Source: Allohoeflea poritis
GTDB lineage: Bacteria > Pseudomonadota > Alphaproteobacteria > Rhizobiales > Rhizobiaceae
Assembly (NCBI RefSeq): GCF_027889715.1
Contig: NZ_JAPJZH010000005.1
Coordinates: forward strand, 62,001-126,000
Length of the DNA stretch: 64,000 bases
Direction of reading: 5' to 3'
A program made the translations under genes and the position numbers. Positions 38,477 to 47,645 of the stretch are shown here, one piece after another. Positions within the stretch are counted from its first letter, which is position 1. Each line of letters opens with the position of its first letter. The notes under the pieces are model-generated. The model saw only the letters and a program-made list of their open reading frames with translations. It ran no database searches and had not been told where the DNA came from.

Positions 38477-40569
38477 GGCAGGCTGGCAAACGACGGCTGA
38501 CCTTAGCTGCGGCGAGCGCGGCAGGCCTTGTCGTCGCACTTGGGGTGCTTGCCGCCGCGCTCGACCGCGCCTATCCGCCGCCACTTCCCGATTCCCGGGC
38601 GCTTTCGGTCGAGGTCACCGACCGGGACGGCGAGCTCCTGCGGGTGTTCGCCAACAGGGAAGGGCGCTGGCGGCTGCGGCCGGATCTCGATGCGCTTGAT
38701 CCGGAATTCACGGCCCTGCTGGTTGCCTATGAGGACAAGCGCTTCTGGTCGCATCACGGGGTCGACCCGCTGGCCATGGGCCGGGCCTTCGCCCAGATGA
38801 TCGCCAACGGACGTATCGTCTCCGGCGGCTCGACCATCACCATGCAACTGGCGCGGCTGCTTGAGCCGCGCCCGTCGCGGTCGCTCGGCGCGAAACTCCG
38901 GCAGATGGCGCGGGCGCTCCAGATCGAGCGGCGGATGAGCAAACAGGAGATCCTTTCCTGGTATCTTACGCTGGCGCCCTATGGCGGCAATCTGGAGGGG
39001 GTGCGCGCGGCGAGCCTTGCCTATTTCGGCAGGGAACCCGACGCGCTGAGCCTGCAGCAGGCGGCGATGCTGGTCGCGCTTCCGCAGTCGCCGGAAAGCC
39101 GGCGGCCCGACCGTCATGCGGAGGCGGCGCGCAGCGCAAGCTTGCGTGTTCTTGAACGCGCGGCGCTGAAGGGCCTGATCGATCATGGCGAGGTGGCGCG
39201 GGTTGCCGGGCTGGAGTTTTCCGTCCGGCGCAGGCCGCTGCCGGCGCTGGCGGCCCATCTCGCGGAGCGGGCGCGGGCCGCCGAACCGGGCAGTCTCACG
39301 CACCGCACGCTCCTGTCCGCCAGCGCCCAGCGCAATCTGGAGGCCGTGGCAGCGGACGCTGCGGCGCGTCTGGGCCGGCGGCTTTCCGTCGCCATCGTGA
39401 TGGCCGACAGCCATGACGGCAGCATTCTGGCGCAGGTCGGCTCGGCCGGCTATTTCGACGGCGGACGCGCCGGATGGATCGACATGAGCCGCGCGGCGCG
39501 ATCGCCGGGCTCGACGCTCAAGCCGTTCATTTACGGCCTTGCCTTCGATGAGGGCCTGGTCGTGCCCGAAACACTGATCACCGACCGGCCGGCCAATTTC
39601 TCCGGCTACCGGCCGCGCAATTTCGACATGCAGTTCCAGGGCGATGTCAGCGTCCGCCGCGCCCTGCAGCTATCGCTGAATGTTCCGGCCGTGCGGCTGC
39701 TCGTTGCCGTCGGCCCGTCTCGCCTTTCGGCGCTCCTGCGTAAGAGCGGTATGCGCTATGCGCTGCCGGCGGCGGCCGACCGACCTGGCCTTTCCATCGG
39801 GCTTGGCGGCATCGGGACAAGCCTTGTCGATCTGGTGCAGCTATACGCGACGCTGGCAGCCGGTGACGGCCGGCCATTGGCGCTGTCCAACGGCATCGAT
39901 CCGGTCGCACGGCCGGAGACGTCGAATGCCGTGCTGAGCAGCGTGGCGCGCTGGCACGTGCGCGACATATTGAGCGATCTTCCCGCGCCGGCCGGCTCGC
40001 AGCAGATCGGCATCGCCTACAAGACGGGCACGAGCTATGGCTACCGCGATGCGTGGTCCGTCGGCTTCGATGGCCGCCATGTCATCGGTGTCTGGATCGG
40101 CCGGCCAGACAACAGCGCCGTTCCGGGCCTGACCGGCCTCAGCGCCGCAGCGCCGGTTCTGTTTGACGCCTTCGCCCGGTCGGGAAACGATATCGTTCCG
40201 TTCCGGCCGCCGCCTGCGGGGGCGGTGCGCCTTGCCCGCAACGCGCTTCCGGAGCCGATGCGGCGATTCCGCAGTTTCGAAGAACGGTTGCAGGCAGCGC
40301 CGAGCGGCGAGACCGCACCGCAGATCGCCTATCCTCCGAGCGGTGCGCATGTGGCGCTCAGCCGGTCCTCGGACGGCAGCTACCGCCCCCTGGTGATCAA
40401 GCTGCAGGGCGGACGGCCGCCGTTCCGTTGGCTGGCGAATGGCCGGCCGGCGGCGGCCTCCGTGCGCCGGCGCGACTGGCAATGGGTGCCGGACGGGCCG
40501 GGCAGCGCGCGGCTGTCCGTCATCGATGCGGCAGGGCGCAGCGTCGGTGTCGAGATTGTCGTTGAATGA
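38473..40569 (+). CDS. pbpC: Penicillin-binding protein 1C
   Basis: Bifunctional murein synthase (698 aa): membrane anchor (about 10-30), GT51 transglycosylase domain with catalytic E87 in YEDKRFWSHHGVD, and a transpeptidase domain with the acyl-serine in SPGSTLKP (S347, K350), SLN and KTGTS motifs. It ends in a BiPBP_C beta domain (from about residue 615, IAYPPSGAHVALS). It is co-translated with the alpha-2-macroglobulin, and is thought to rebuild wall where the macroglobulin is engaged. Its stop abuts the stop of the convergent transglycosylase gene with no base between. Confidence 0.96.
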   Translation: MRQAGKRRLTLAAASAAGLVVALGVLAAALDRAYPPPLPDSRALSVEVTDRDGELLRVFANREGRWRLRPDLDALDPEFTALLVAYEDKRFWSHHGVDPLAMGRAFAQMIANGRIVSGGSTITMQLARLLEPRPSRSLGAKLRQMARALQIERRMSKQEILSWYLTLAPYGGNLEGVRAASLAYFGREPDALSLQQAAMLVALPQSPESRRPDRHAEAARSASLRVLERAALKGLIDHGEVARVAGLEFSVRRRPLPALAAHLAERARAAEPGSLTHRTLLSASAQRNLEAVAADAAARLGRRLSVAIVMADSHDGSILAQVGSAGYFDGGRAGWIDMSRAARSPGSTLKPFIYGLAFDEGLVVPETLITDRPANFSGYRPRNFDMQFQGDVSVRRALQLSLNVPAVRLLVAVGPSRLSALLRKSGMRYALPAAADRPGLSIGLGGIGTSLVDLVQLYATLAAGDGRPLALSNGIDPVARPETSNAVLSSVARWHVRDILSDLPAPAGSQQIGIAYKTGTSYGYRDAWSVGFDGRHVIGVWIGRPDNSAVPGLTGLSAAAPVLFDAFARSGNDIVPFRPPPAGAVRLARNALPEPMRRFRSFEERLQAAPSGETAPQIAYPPSGAHVALSRSSDGSYRPLVIKLQGGRPPFRWLANGRPAAASVRRRDWQWVPDGPGSARLSVIDAAGRSVGVEIVVE

Positions 40570-41766
40570 CTATTTCTTCATGACCGAATCATGCACCGCG
40601 ACATCCGCATGGCCGTCCGGCGTCATGCCGTTGCGGTTCTGATAGTCGCGGATGACGGCCCGCATCTCGAGGCCGATGCGCCCGTCGGTGCGCGGCACCG
40701 CATAGCCCAGCGCCTTCATCTTTTCCTGCATGGCGATGCGTTCGGCCTTGTTGAGCGGCCGCTCGACATTCCAGTTGCCGGCCAGTGGCGCGTGACGGTT
40801 GGCGATGCGGTCGGCGAGATGACCGACGGACAGGGCATAGGCATCGGAAAAATTGTAGGATTTCAGCACCATGAAGTTTTCGGTGGCGAGGAAAGCCAGG
40901 CCCTCGATGCCGCTGGGAAAGAGCAGTGTCGCCGATCCGCGGTCGGGAAGGGCGCCGCCATCCATGCGCACGACGCCGCGCTTGACCCAGTTGCGATAGG
41001 TGTCCGTTGCCTTCATCAGGTCGACATTCTTCGGCAGATTGACCTGGAATCCCCACGGGACGCCGCTTTGCCAGCCTTTGCCCTTGAGGTAATTGGCAGC
41101 CGAAGCGAGCGCGTCCGGAGGGCTTCCCCACAGGTCGCGCTTGCCGTCACCCGTGTGATCGACGGCATATTCAAGGAAACTCGACGGCATGAACTGCGTA
41201 TGGCCCACAGCACCCGCCCAGGAGCCGCGCATCTGCTTGCGGCTCAGCTTCTCCTGCTGCATCACCAGCAATGCATTGATGAATTCCTTCTGGAAGAAAT
41301 CGCCGCGATAGCCGGCATGGGCAAGCGTTGCGAGCGATCCCAGCGTGTCGCTCTTGCCGATGAAGCCGCCATAGTTCGTTTCCATCCCCCAGATGGCCAG
41401 CAGGACATGACGGTCGACGCCGTATTTCTTCTCGATTGACGAAAGGGTGCGATTGTATTTCCCGGCCATCGCCTGGCCGGACTTGATCTGCCCGGATGTG
41501 ACCCGTTTGCCGACATACTGGCCGATGGATCGCTTGAATTCCGGCTGGCTCTTGGTGAATTTCAGGATGCCCTTGTTGGGTTTCAGACCCTTCGTCGCCG
41601 CCTCGAACGTTTCCCAGGAAACGCCTGCCGCCGCTGCTTCCGGGTAAAGCGAATCGACATAGTTCTTGAAGGATATCTGGGCGCTGGCACCGGAGGCCGC
41701 CAGAGGCAACAACAGCATTGCCGCAAGCGCCAGACCGATCCGAATGGGACTCTTCGTGCTCGACAT
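40570..41766 (-). CDS. Lytic murein transglycosylase (MltB/SltB family)
   Basis: Cleaves the glycan strand of peptidoglycan with formation of 1,6-anhydro ends. It is 398 aa: a signal peptide (IGLALAAMLLLPLAASGASA), an SLT_2 catalytic domain with E129 in AIWGMETNYGG and SWAGAVGHTQFMPSSF, and a C-terminal peptidoglycan-binding domain (about 330-395, MKALGYAVPRTDGRIGLEMRAVIRDYQ). There is no lipobox cysteine, so it is probably soluble in the periplasm rather than a lipoprotein. It is convergent with pbpC. Confidence 0.95.
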   Translation of the reverse strand: MSSTKSPIRIGLALAAMLLLPLAASGASAQISFKNYVDSLYPEAAAAGVSWETFEAATKGLKPNKGILKFTKSQPEFKRSIGQYVGKRVTSGQIKSGQAMAGKYNRTLSSIEKKYGVDRHVLLAIWGMETNYGGFIGKSDTLGSLATLAHAGYRGDFFQKEFINALLVMQQEKLSRKQMRGSWAGAVGHTQFMPSSFLEYAVDHTGDGKRDLWGSPPDALASAANYLKGKGWQSGVPWGFQVNLPKNVDLMKATDTYRNWVKRGVVRMDGGALPDRGSATLLFPSGIEGLAFLATENFMVLKSYNFSDAYALSVGHLADRIANRHAPLAGNWNVERPLNKAERIAMQEKMKALGYAVPRTDGRIGLEMRAVIRDYQNRNGMTPDGHADVAVHDSVMKK

Positions 41767-41932
41767 GGGCGGAGCATAGCAAGAACAATGTGTCAGGCAA
41801 GCCGGTGTTTGGGGAAACGGTTCACGCTGTTTCCTGCCGGGACGCTACGACAGTTCATCAATCACTTTTCTCAATTCACAACAGCGGTTAATATCCCCTT
41901 GGGTGGAATTTGCACTTGGATGGGAAAGTGGT

Positions 41933-41952
41933 ACCCGGCGCGCGCGCCGGGT
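41933..41952. other. 20-base perfect palindrome upstream of luxR
   Basis: ACCCGGCGCGCGCGCCGGGT is its own reverse complement. It lies 14 bases before a second hairpin. Without a T tract or a known consensus, its role (RNA structure or protein site) is open. Confidence 0.6.
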
Positions 41953-41965
41953 TGTCATTGCACGC

Positions 41966-41992
41966 TCGCGACCGAAGATCGTTCGGTCGCGA
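41966..41992. other. 11-bp perfect hairpin upstream of luxR
   Basis: TCGCGACCGAA (41966-41976) and TTCGGTCGCGA (41982-41992) flank the loop GATCG. The element ends 77 bases before the proposed LuxR start. It might be the regulator's own operator or a leader hairpin. Confidence 0.6.
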
Positions 41993-42068
41993 TTCCTGTC
42001 GACCGCACTTCGGGAAAGGAAGCCGAAGCGCGGCCGATGAACGAATATCTGGCAAGATAGGTGTCTTT

Positions 42069-42809
42069 GTGAATACGGACGCAATCATCGAATTCCTCGA
42101 AGCTGTGAACACCCATGAAACGCAGTCGTCGATCATCGAAAGCCTGGAATCGGTACTGGATGTCCACGGCTTCGATTATTATGGCGTCATCCGCCAGCCC
42201 AAAGCCTCCGAGGACCCGCTCAGCCTGGTGCTGGCGGGGCGCTGGCCCGCGGGCTGGCCGGCCCATTACATGGAAAAGAAATATGTCCTGATCGATCCGA
42301 CGATCCGTTATCTCGGACATGCCCGCAAGGGCTTCAGCTGGGCCGAGGCCATTCCGGCATTCCAGTCGGATCCGCATCGCCGCCGCATGCAGCGCATGAT
42401 GGTCGATGCCGTGAGATTCGGCCTGGAGGGCGGCTATATCTTTCCGATTCACGGCCGCCGGGGACTGATGGGCAACCTGTCCGTCGGCGGCAAGCCGGTT
42501 GAGCTGAGCCAGACCGAGATGGTCCTGTTCGACGCATTGGCGAAAACGGTTTTCTGGCGGCTGCTCGAACTGACCGACCCGCTGATAAACGAGGAGCTCT
42601 CCTCATCGGTCGATGTGCAACTCACCCGCCGCGAAATGGAGGCGCTGAGCTATCTCGCCGACGGCATGACCTCCAACGAGATCGCCGCTGTGCTGAAGCT
42701 GTCCAATCACACGGTCGACTGGTACATGAACGCAGTGCAGACGAAATTGAAGGCGAAGAACCGCCACCATGCGGTGGCGATCGCGTTTCGCCTGGGCCTG
42801 ATCTCCTGA
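42069..42809 (+). CDS. LuxR family regulator with acyl-homoserine-lactone-binding domain
   Basis: A 246-residue quorum-sensing type regulator. The autoinducer-binding domain (about 15-165) keeps the key positions known from TraR/LasR: W63, Y67, D76, P77 and W91 with the same spacing, and a Gly in the FGLEGG stretch. The C-terminal GerE helix-turn-helix is complete (LTRREMEALSYLADGMTSNEIA, then HTVDWYMNAVQTKLKAKNRHHAV). The start is GTG at 42069 with AGGTG upstream; the frame is open further 5', but that part has no similarity. No luxI-type synthase is within the window, so it may be a LuxR solo. Confidence 0.92.
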   Translation: MNTDAIIEFLEAVNTHETQSSIIESLESVLDVHGFDYYGVIRQPKASEDPLSLVLAGRWPAGWPAHYMEKKYVLIDPTIRYLGHARKGFSWAEAIPAFQSDPHRRRMQRMMVDAVRFGLEGGYIFPIHGRRGLMGNLSVGGKPVELSQTEMVLFDALAKTVFWRLLELTDPLINEELSSSVDVQLTRREMEALSYLADGMTSNEIAAVLKLSNHTVDWYMNAVQTKLKAKNRHHAVAIAFRLGLIS

Positions 42810-42957
42810 AACCGCATGTGATGGTGCGATGCACATTTCGACCGGCTCCGGCAGGGAGCCGGCGATATCAAACGCTTCAAATTGGGCGACACATGCTCTA
42901 AGAGGGTGCGACTGCGGCGAATTCATACTGCGCCGCACAATGACGGAGACCCTCGCC

Positions 42958-45900
42958 TTGCCGATTTCCAAAATCCTTGTCGCCAACCGATCTGAAATTG
43001 CCATCCGTGTCTTTCGCGCCGCCAATGAGCTCGGCCTGAAAACGGTTGCCGTCTGGGCCGAGGAAGACAAGCTGGCCCTGCACCGGTTCAAGGCGGACGA
43101 ATCCTACCAGGTCGGCCGCGGACCGCATCTTGCGCAGGATCTGGGTCCCATCGAGAGCTATCTGTCCATCGACGAGATGATCCGCGTCGCCAAGCTGTCA
43201 GGCGCCGATGCCATCCACCCGGGTTACGGCCTCCTGTCGGAAAGCCCCGAATTCGCGGAAGCCTGCGCGGAAAACGGCATCGTCTTCATCGGCCCGAAAC
43301 CGGAAACGATGCGCCGTCTCGGCAACAAGGTGGCGGCGCGCAATCTTGCCGTCGAGGTTGGCGTTCCGGTGGTGCCGGCGACCGAGCCGCTGCCGGACGA
43401 CATGAACGAGACCGCCAGGATGGCGCGCGAGATCGGTTATCCGGTCATGCTCAAGGCCTCCTGGGGCGGCGGCGGGCGCGGCATGCGCGTCATTCGCTCC
43501 GAGGACGATCTGGAGCGCGAGGTAACGGAAGCCAAGCGCGAGGCAAGGGCCGCCTTCGGCAAGGACGAGGTCTATCTGGAAAAGCTGGTCGAGCGCGCCC
43601 GTCACGTCGAGGTGCAGATGCTTGGCGACACGCACGGCAATGTGGTGCATCTTTTCGAGCGCGACTGTTCCATCCAGCGGCGCAACCAGAAGGTCGTCGA
43701 GCGGGCGCCGGCGCCCTATCTCGACGATGCGCGGCGGGCCGAGCTGGCTTCCTACGCCATCAAGATCGGCGCGGCGACGGACTATATCGGCGCCGGTACC
43801 GTCGAGTTCCTGATGGATGCCGATACGGGCGCCTTTTATTTCATCGAGGTCAATCCGCGCATCCAGGTCGAACATACTGTGACGGAAGAAGTCACCGGCA
43901 TCGATATCGTCAAGGCGCAGATCCACATTCTGGAAGGCCATGCGATCGGCACGGAGCAGTCGGGCGTGCCGGCACAGGCGGATATCCGCCTCAACGGACA
44001 CGCCTTGCAGTGCCGTATCACCACGGAAGACCCGGAGCAGAACTTCATTCCCGATTACGGGCGCATCACCGCCTATCGCGGCGCAACCGGTTTCGGTATC
44101 CGGCTTGATGGCGGCACGGCCTATTCAGGCGCCGTGATCACCCGCTACTACGATCCGCTGCTTGAGAAGGTCACGGCCTGGGCGCCGACGCCGGAAGAAG
44201 CCATCAACCGGATGGACCGGGCGCTGCGTGAGTTCCGCATTCGCGGCGTCGCCACCAATCTGACCTTTCTCGAAGCGATCATCGGCCACCCGCATTTCCG
44301 CGACAACAGCTACACCACCAAATTCATCGACGACACGCCGGAGCTGTTCGAGCAGGTGCGGCGCCAGGACCGCGCCACGCGGCTTCTGACCTATCTTGCC
44401 GATGTGACCGTCAACGGCCACCCGGAAACGCGCGGCCGGATCATGCCCGACGAAGAGATCAGCGCACCGATCGTGCCGTTCGCCGGCGGCGATATCCCCG
44501 ACGGCAGCAAGCAGAAGCTGGATGCGCTGGGGCCGGCGAAATTCGCCGAATGGATGCGCGCTGAAGAACGCGTGCTGATGACCGACACGACCATGCGCGA
44601 CGGGCACCAGTCGCTGCTGGCGACACGCATGCGCACGCATGACATCGCACGCATTTCCGGCACCTATGCGCGGGCGCTGCCGCAGCTCCTGTCGCTGGAA
44701 TGCTGGGGCGGCGCGACATTCGACGTCGCCATGCGCTTCCTGACGGAGGATCCGTGGGAGCGGCTGGCGCAGATCCGCGAGGGCGCGCCCAATATCCTGT
44801 TGCAGATGCTGCTGCGCGGCGCCAATGGCGTCGGCTACAAGAACTATCCGGACAATGTCGTCCGTCATTTCGTCCGTCAGGCGGCCAGCGGCGGCATCGA
44901 CCTCTTCCGCGTCTTCGACTGCCTTAACTGGGTGGAAAACATGCGCGTCGCCATGGATGCGGTGTGCGAGGAGGACAGGCTCTGCGAGGCGACGATCTGC
45001 TATACGGGCGACATCCTGAATTCGGCGCGGCCGAAATACGACCTCAAATACTACACGGATCTGACCCGCGAGCTGACCGATGCCGGCGCCCATATCATCG
45101 CGCTCAAGGACATGGCCGGGCTGTTGAAACCGGCGGCGGCGACCGAATTGTTCAAGGCGATGCGCGAGGCGACGGATCTTCCGATCCATTTCCACACGCA
45201 TGACACTTCGGGAATTTCAGCCGCCACCGTTCTGGCGGCGGTGGATGCGGGTGTCGACGCGGTGGACGCGGCGATGGACGCTTTGTCCGGCAATACGTCG
45301 CAGCCCTGCCTCGGCTCGATCGTCGAGGCGCTGCGTGGCGGCGAGCGCGATCCGGGCCTCGATCCCGAATGGATCCGCCGCATCTCGTTCTACTGGGAGG
45401 CCGTGCGCGCGCAATATGTCGCTTTCGAGAGCGACCTGAAGGGTCCTGCCTCGGAGGTCTACCTGCACGAAATGCCGGGTGGCCAGTTCACCAATCTGAA
45501 GGAACAGGCGCGCTCGCTGGGTCTCGAGACCCGCTGGCACGAGGTGGCGCAGGCTTATGCGGACGCCAACCAGATGTTCGGCGATATCGTCAAGGTGACG
45601 CCGTCGTCGAAAGTGGTGGGCGACATGGCGCTGATGATGGTCTCGCAGGACCTGTCGGTGGCCGATGTCGAGAATCCCGAGCGGGACGTTTCCTTCCCGG
45701 ATTCCGTCGTCTCGATGATGCGCGGCGATCTTGGTCAGTCGCCGGGCGGCTGGCCGGAAGGGCTGCAGGAAAAGGTGCTCAAGGGCGAGAAAGCCTATGC
45801 CGTGCGTCCGGGTTCGCTTCTGGAGGATGCCGACCTCGATGCCGAGAAAACAGAGATCGAGAAGGCAATAGACCGGTCGGTCGACGACTATGAGTTGGCA

Positions 45901-46416
45901 TCCTATCTCATGTATCCGAAGGTCTTCACGGATTATGCGCTGGCGCGCAACACCTATGGTCCCGTTTCGGCCCTTCCGACTCCGGCCTATTTCTATGGCC
46001 TGCCGGTCGGCAGCGAACTCTTCGTCGATCTGGAGAAGGGCGTGACGCTGGTGATCCGCAACCTGGCGGTGGGCGAGCCCAATGAAAAGGGCATGGTCAC
46101 CGTCTTCTTCGAGCTTAACGGCCAGCCGCGGCGCATCAAGGTTCCGGACCGCGCGCATGGCGCGTCTGCCGCCGCGCAGCGCAGGAAGGCCGATGCCGGA
46201 AACGAGGCCGAAGTGGGCGCGCCGATGCCGGGCGTTGTCTCGACCGTCGCGGTCGCCGCCGGGCAGGAGGTTCAGGCAGGCGATGTGCTGCTTTCCATCG
46301 AAGCCATGAAGATGGAAACGGCGATCCATGCGGAAAGGGATGGCGTCATTGCCGAGGTGCTGGTAAAAGCCGGCGATCAGATCGACGCAAAAGATCTTTT
46401 GGTCGTCTACGCATAA
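42958..46416 (+). CDS. pyc: Pyruvate carboxylase
   Basis: Biotin enzyme that carboxylates pyruvate to oxaloacetate (anaplerosis). Domains in order: biotin carboxylase (about 1-460; ATP-grasp KASWGGGGRGM), carboxyltransferase (about 525-830; MTDTTMRDGHQSLLATRMR), and the C-terminal biotin carrier with the biotinyl lysine in EAMKMET (K1118 from this start). The TTG at 42958 gives 1152 aa and the N-terminus PISKILVANRSEIAIRVF, which matches my memory of Rhizobium etli pyruvate carboxylase (about 1154 aa), and GGAGA lies 8-9 bases upstream. An ATG at 42940 is the alternative (1158 aa). It stands alone. Confidence 0.97.
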   Translation: MPISKILVANRSEIAIRVFRAANELGLKTVAVWAEEDKLALHRFKADESYQVGRGPHLAQDLGPIESYLSIDEMIRVAKLSGADAIHPGYGLLSESPEFAEACAENGIVFIGPKPETMRRLGNKVAARNLAVEVGVPVVPATEPLPDDMNETARMAREIGYPVMLKASWGGGGRGMRVIRSEDDLEREVTEAKREARAAFGKDEVYLEKLVERARHVEVQMLGDTHGNVVHLFERDCSIQRRNQKVVERAPAPYLDDARRAELASYAIKIGAATDYIGAGTVEFLMDADTGAFYFIEVNPRIQVEHTVTEEVTGIDIVKAQIHILEGHAIGTEQSGVPAQADIRLNGHALQCRITTEDPEQNFIPDYGRITAYRGATGFGIRLDGGTAYSGAVITRYYDPLLEKVTAWAPTPEEAINRMDRALREFRIRGVATNLTFLEAIIGHPHFRDNSYTTKFIDDTPELFEQVRRQDRATRLLTYLADVTVNGHPETRGRIMPDEEISAPIVPFAGGDIPDGSKQKLDALGPAKFAEWMRAEERVLMTDTTMRDGHQSLLATRMRTHDIARISGTYARALPQLLSLECWGGATFDVAMRFLTEDPWERLAQIREGAPNILLQMLLRGANGVGYKNYPDNVVRHFVRQAASGGIDLFRVFDCLNWVENMRVAMDAVCEEDRLCEATICYTGDILNSARPKYDLKYYTDLTRELTDAGAHIIALKDMAGLLKPAAATELFKAMREATDLPIHFHTHDTSGISAATVLAAVDAGVDAVDAAMDALSGNTSQPCLGSIVEALRGGERDPGLDPEWIRRISFYWEAVRAQYVAFESDLKGPASEVYLHEMPGGQFTNLKEQARSLGLETRWHEVAQAYADANQMFGDIVKVTPSSKVVGDMALMMVSQDLSVADVENPERDVSFPDSVVSMMRGDLGQSPGGWPEGLQEKVLKGEKAYAVRPGSLLEDADLDAEKTEIEKAIDRSVDDYELASYLMYPKVFTDYALARNTYGPVSALPTPAYFYGLPVGSELFVDLEKGVTLVIRNLAVGEPNEKGMVTVFFELNGQPRRIKVPDRAHGASAAAQRRKADAGNEAEVGAPMPGVVSTVAVAAGQEVQAGDVLLSIEAMKMETAIHAERDGVIAEVLVKAGDQIDAKDLLVVYA

Positions 46417-46426
46417 ATCAACCATA

Positions 46427-46442
46427 TCCGCCGGTCGGCGGA
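46427..46442 (+). other. Short hairpin after pyc
   Basis: TCCGCC (46427-46432), loop GGTC, GGCGGA (46437-46442), 10 bases after the pyc stop. No T tract follows, so it is at best a weak terminator before the MFS gene. Confidence 0.4.
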
Positions 46443-46484
46443 CATTGAGCAATCCTGTCATTGACTGCTCTGGGAGCCACGGGC

Positions 46485-47639
46485 ATGCGCGCAGCGGTAT
46501 CCGCGATGTTCCTGATGAACGGCTTTGTCGTCGGCAGCTGGGCGCCGCTGGTGCCCGAGCTTGCGCAGCAGCACGGCCTGTCGGAATCGGCGCTCGGGCT
46601 GCTCATCCTGACGCTGGGGCTCGGCTCGATCCTGATCATGCCGGTCTCGGGCGCGCTGATCGCCCGCATCGGCGCGCTGCCGGTTCTGCGCGTCACATGC
46701 ATTCTGTGCTCGCTGGCCCTTCTGCCCGTGGCGCTGGCGCCGGGCGTGCCGGTGCTGGTCGGCGTGCTCTTCGTCTTCGGCGGCATTATCGGATCGATGG
46801 ATATCGCCATGAACGCCAATGCGGTCGTCGTCGAAAAGCGGCTGAGAAAGGCGATCATGTCGTCCTGTCACGGCTTCTGGAGCCTTGGCGGGCTCATCGG
46901 CGCGGCGGCGGGCGGCGTGCTGATCGACCGTTTCGGAAGCGGCATGCAGGTGGCCCTCGTCAGTGCGATTGCCCTTGTGATCGCGCTGTCCTTCGTGACG
47001 CGGCTTGCACCGGATCTGCCGCTGGCGGCCGATGCCAAGCCGCGCTTCCGGCTGACGCTCGCGCCGATGCCCTATGTCGTCGGGCTTGTGGCGCTGTTTT
47101 CCATGGTTCCGGAAGGCGCGATCCTCGACTGGGGCGCGCTTTACCTGCGCCAGGACCTCGGCGCCGACGTCACCTATTCCGGGCTTGCCTTCGGTGCCGT
47201 GGCGGCAACCATGGCTGTCATGCGTTTCGCGGGCGATGCGGTCCGGCGCAAATTCGGCGCGGTGACCACCATGCGCTATTCGGCGATTGTTGCCGCGGTC
47301 GGGCTGCTGCTCGCCGCAACGGCAAGCGGGCCGACCATGGCGATTGCGGGTTTTGCGCTGTCGGGCATCGGCATCGCCAACCTGGTGCCCGTGGCGCTGT
47401 CGGCCGCCGGCAATCTGCCGGGCCTGCAGCCTGGTGTCGGGATCAGCATTGCGACCTCCATGGGCTATTCGGGCATTCTGATGGCACCGGCGCTGATCGG
47501 CTTCATCGCCGAATATCAGAGTTTTTCGGTTGCCTTCATGGGCCTCGCCGCGCTTTTCATCGTCGTGCTCGGACTTTCCCCGGTGGCGCGCCATGCCGAT
47601 CTGAATGAGGCAGCCGAGACGCCTTTTGCTGGCGGCTGA
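46485..47639 (+). CDS. MFS transporter (FucP/YbjJ-like)
   Basis: A 384-residue major facilitator with about 12 membrane helices. The first helix (SAMFLMNGFVVGSWAPLVPEL) and MDIAMNANAVVVEKRLRKAIMSSCHGFWSLGGLIGAAAGG resemble the YbjJ group, where small solutes are exported or imported with protons. The ATG at 46485 has GGGAG upstream and is preferred to the TTG at 46461. It starts 68 bases after pyc on the same strand and is convergent with the lipid kinase. Substrate unknown. Confidence 0.9.
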   Translation: MRAAVSAMFLMNGFVVGSWAPLVPELAQQHGLSESALGLLILTLGLGSILIMPVSGALIARIGALPVLRVTCILCSLALLPVALAPGVPVLVGVLFVFGGIIGSMDIAMNANAVVVEKRLRKAIMSSCHGFWSLGGLIGAAAGGVLIDRFGSGMQVALVSAIALVIALSFVTRLAPDLPLAADAKPRFRLTLAPMPYVVGLVALFSMVPEGAILDWGALYLRQDLGADVTYSGLAFGAVAATMAVMRFAGDAVRRKFGAVTTMRYSAIVAAVGLLLAATASGPTMAIAGFALSGIGIANLVPVALSAAGNLPGLQPGVGISIATSMGYSGILMAPALIGFIAEYQSFSVAFMGLAALFIVVLGLSPVARHADLNEAAETPFAGG

Positions 47640-47645
47640 CTGCCG

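Larger units (their letters stand above)
41767..42068. other. 302-base gap upstream of luxR, no gene seen; holds two strong palindromes
   Basis: The region between the divergent transglycosylase and LuxR genes has no convincing frame beyond a seven-codon ORF (42037-42060, MNEYLAR). It contains the palindromes listed at 41933-41952 and 41966-41992. It should also hold the promoters of both genes, which I could not place. Confidence 0.55.
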
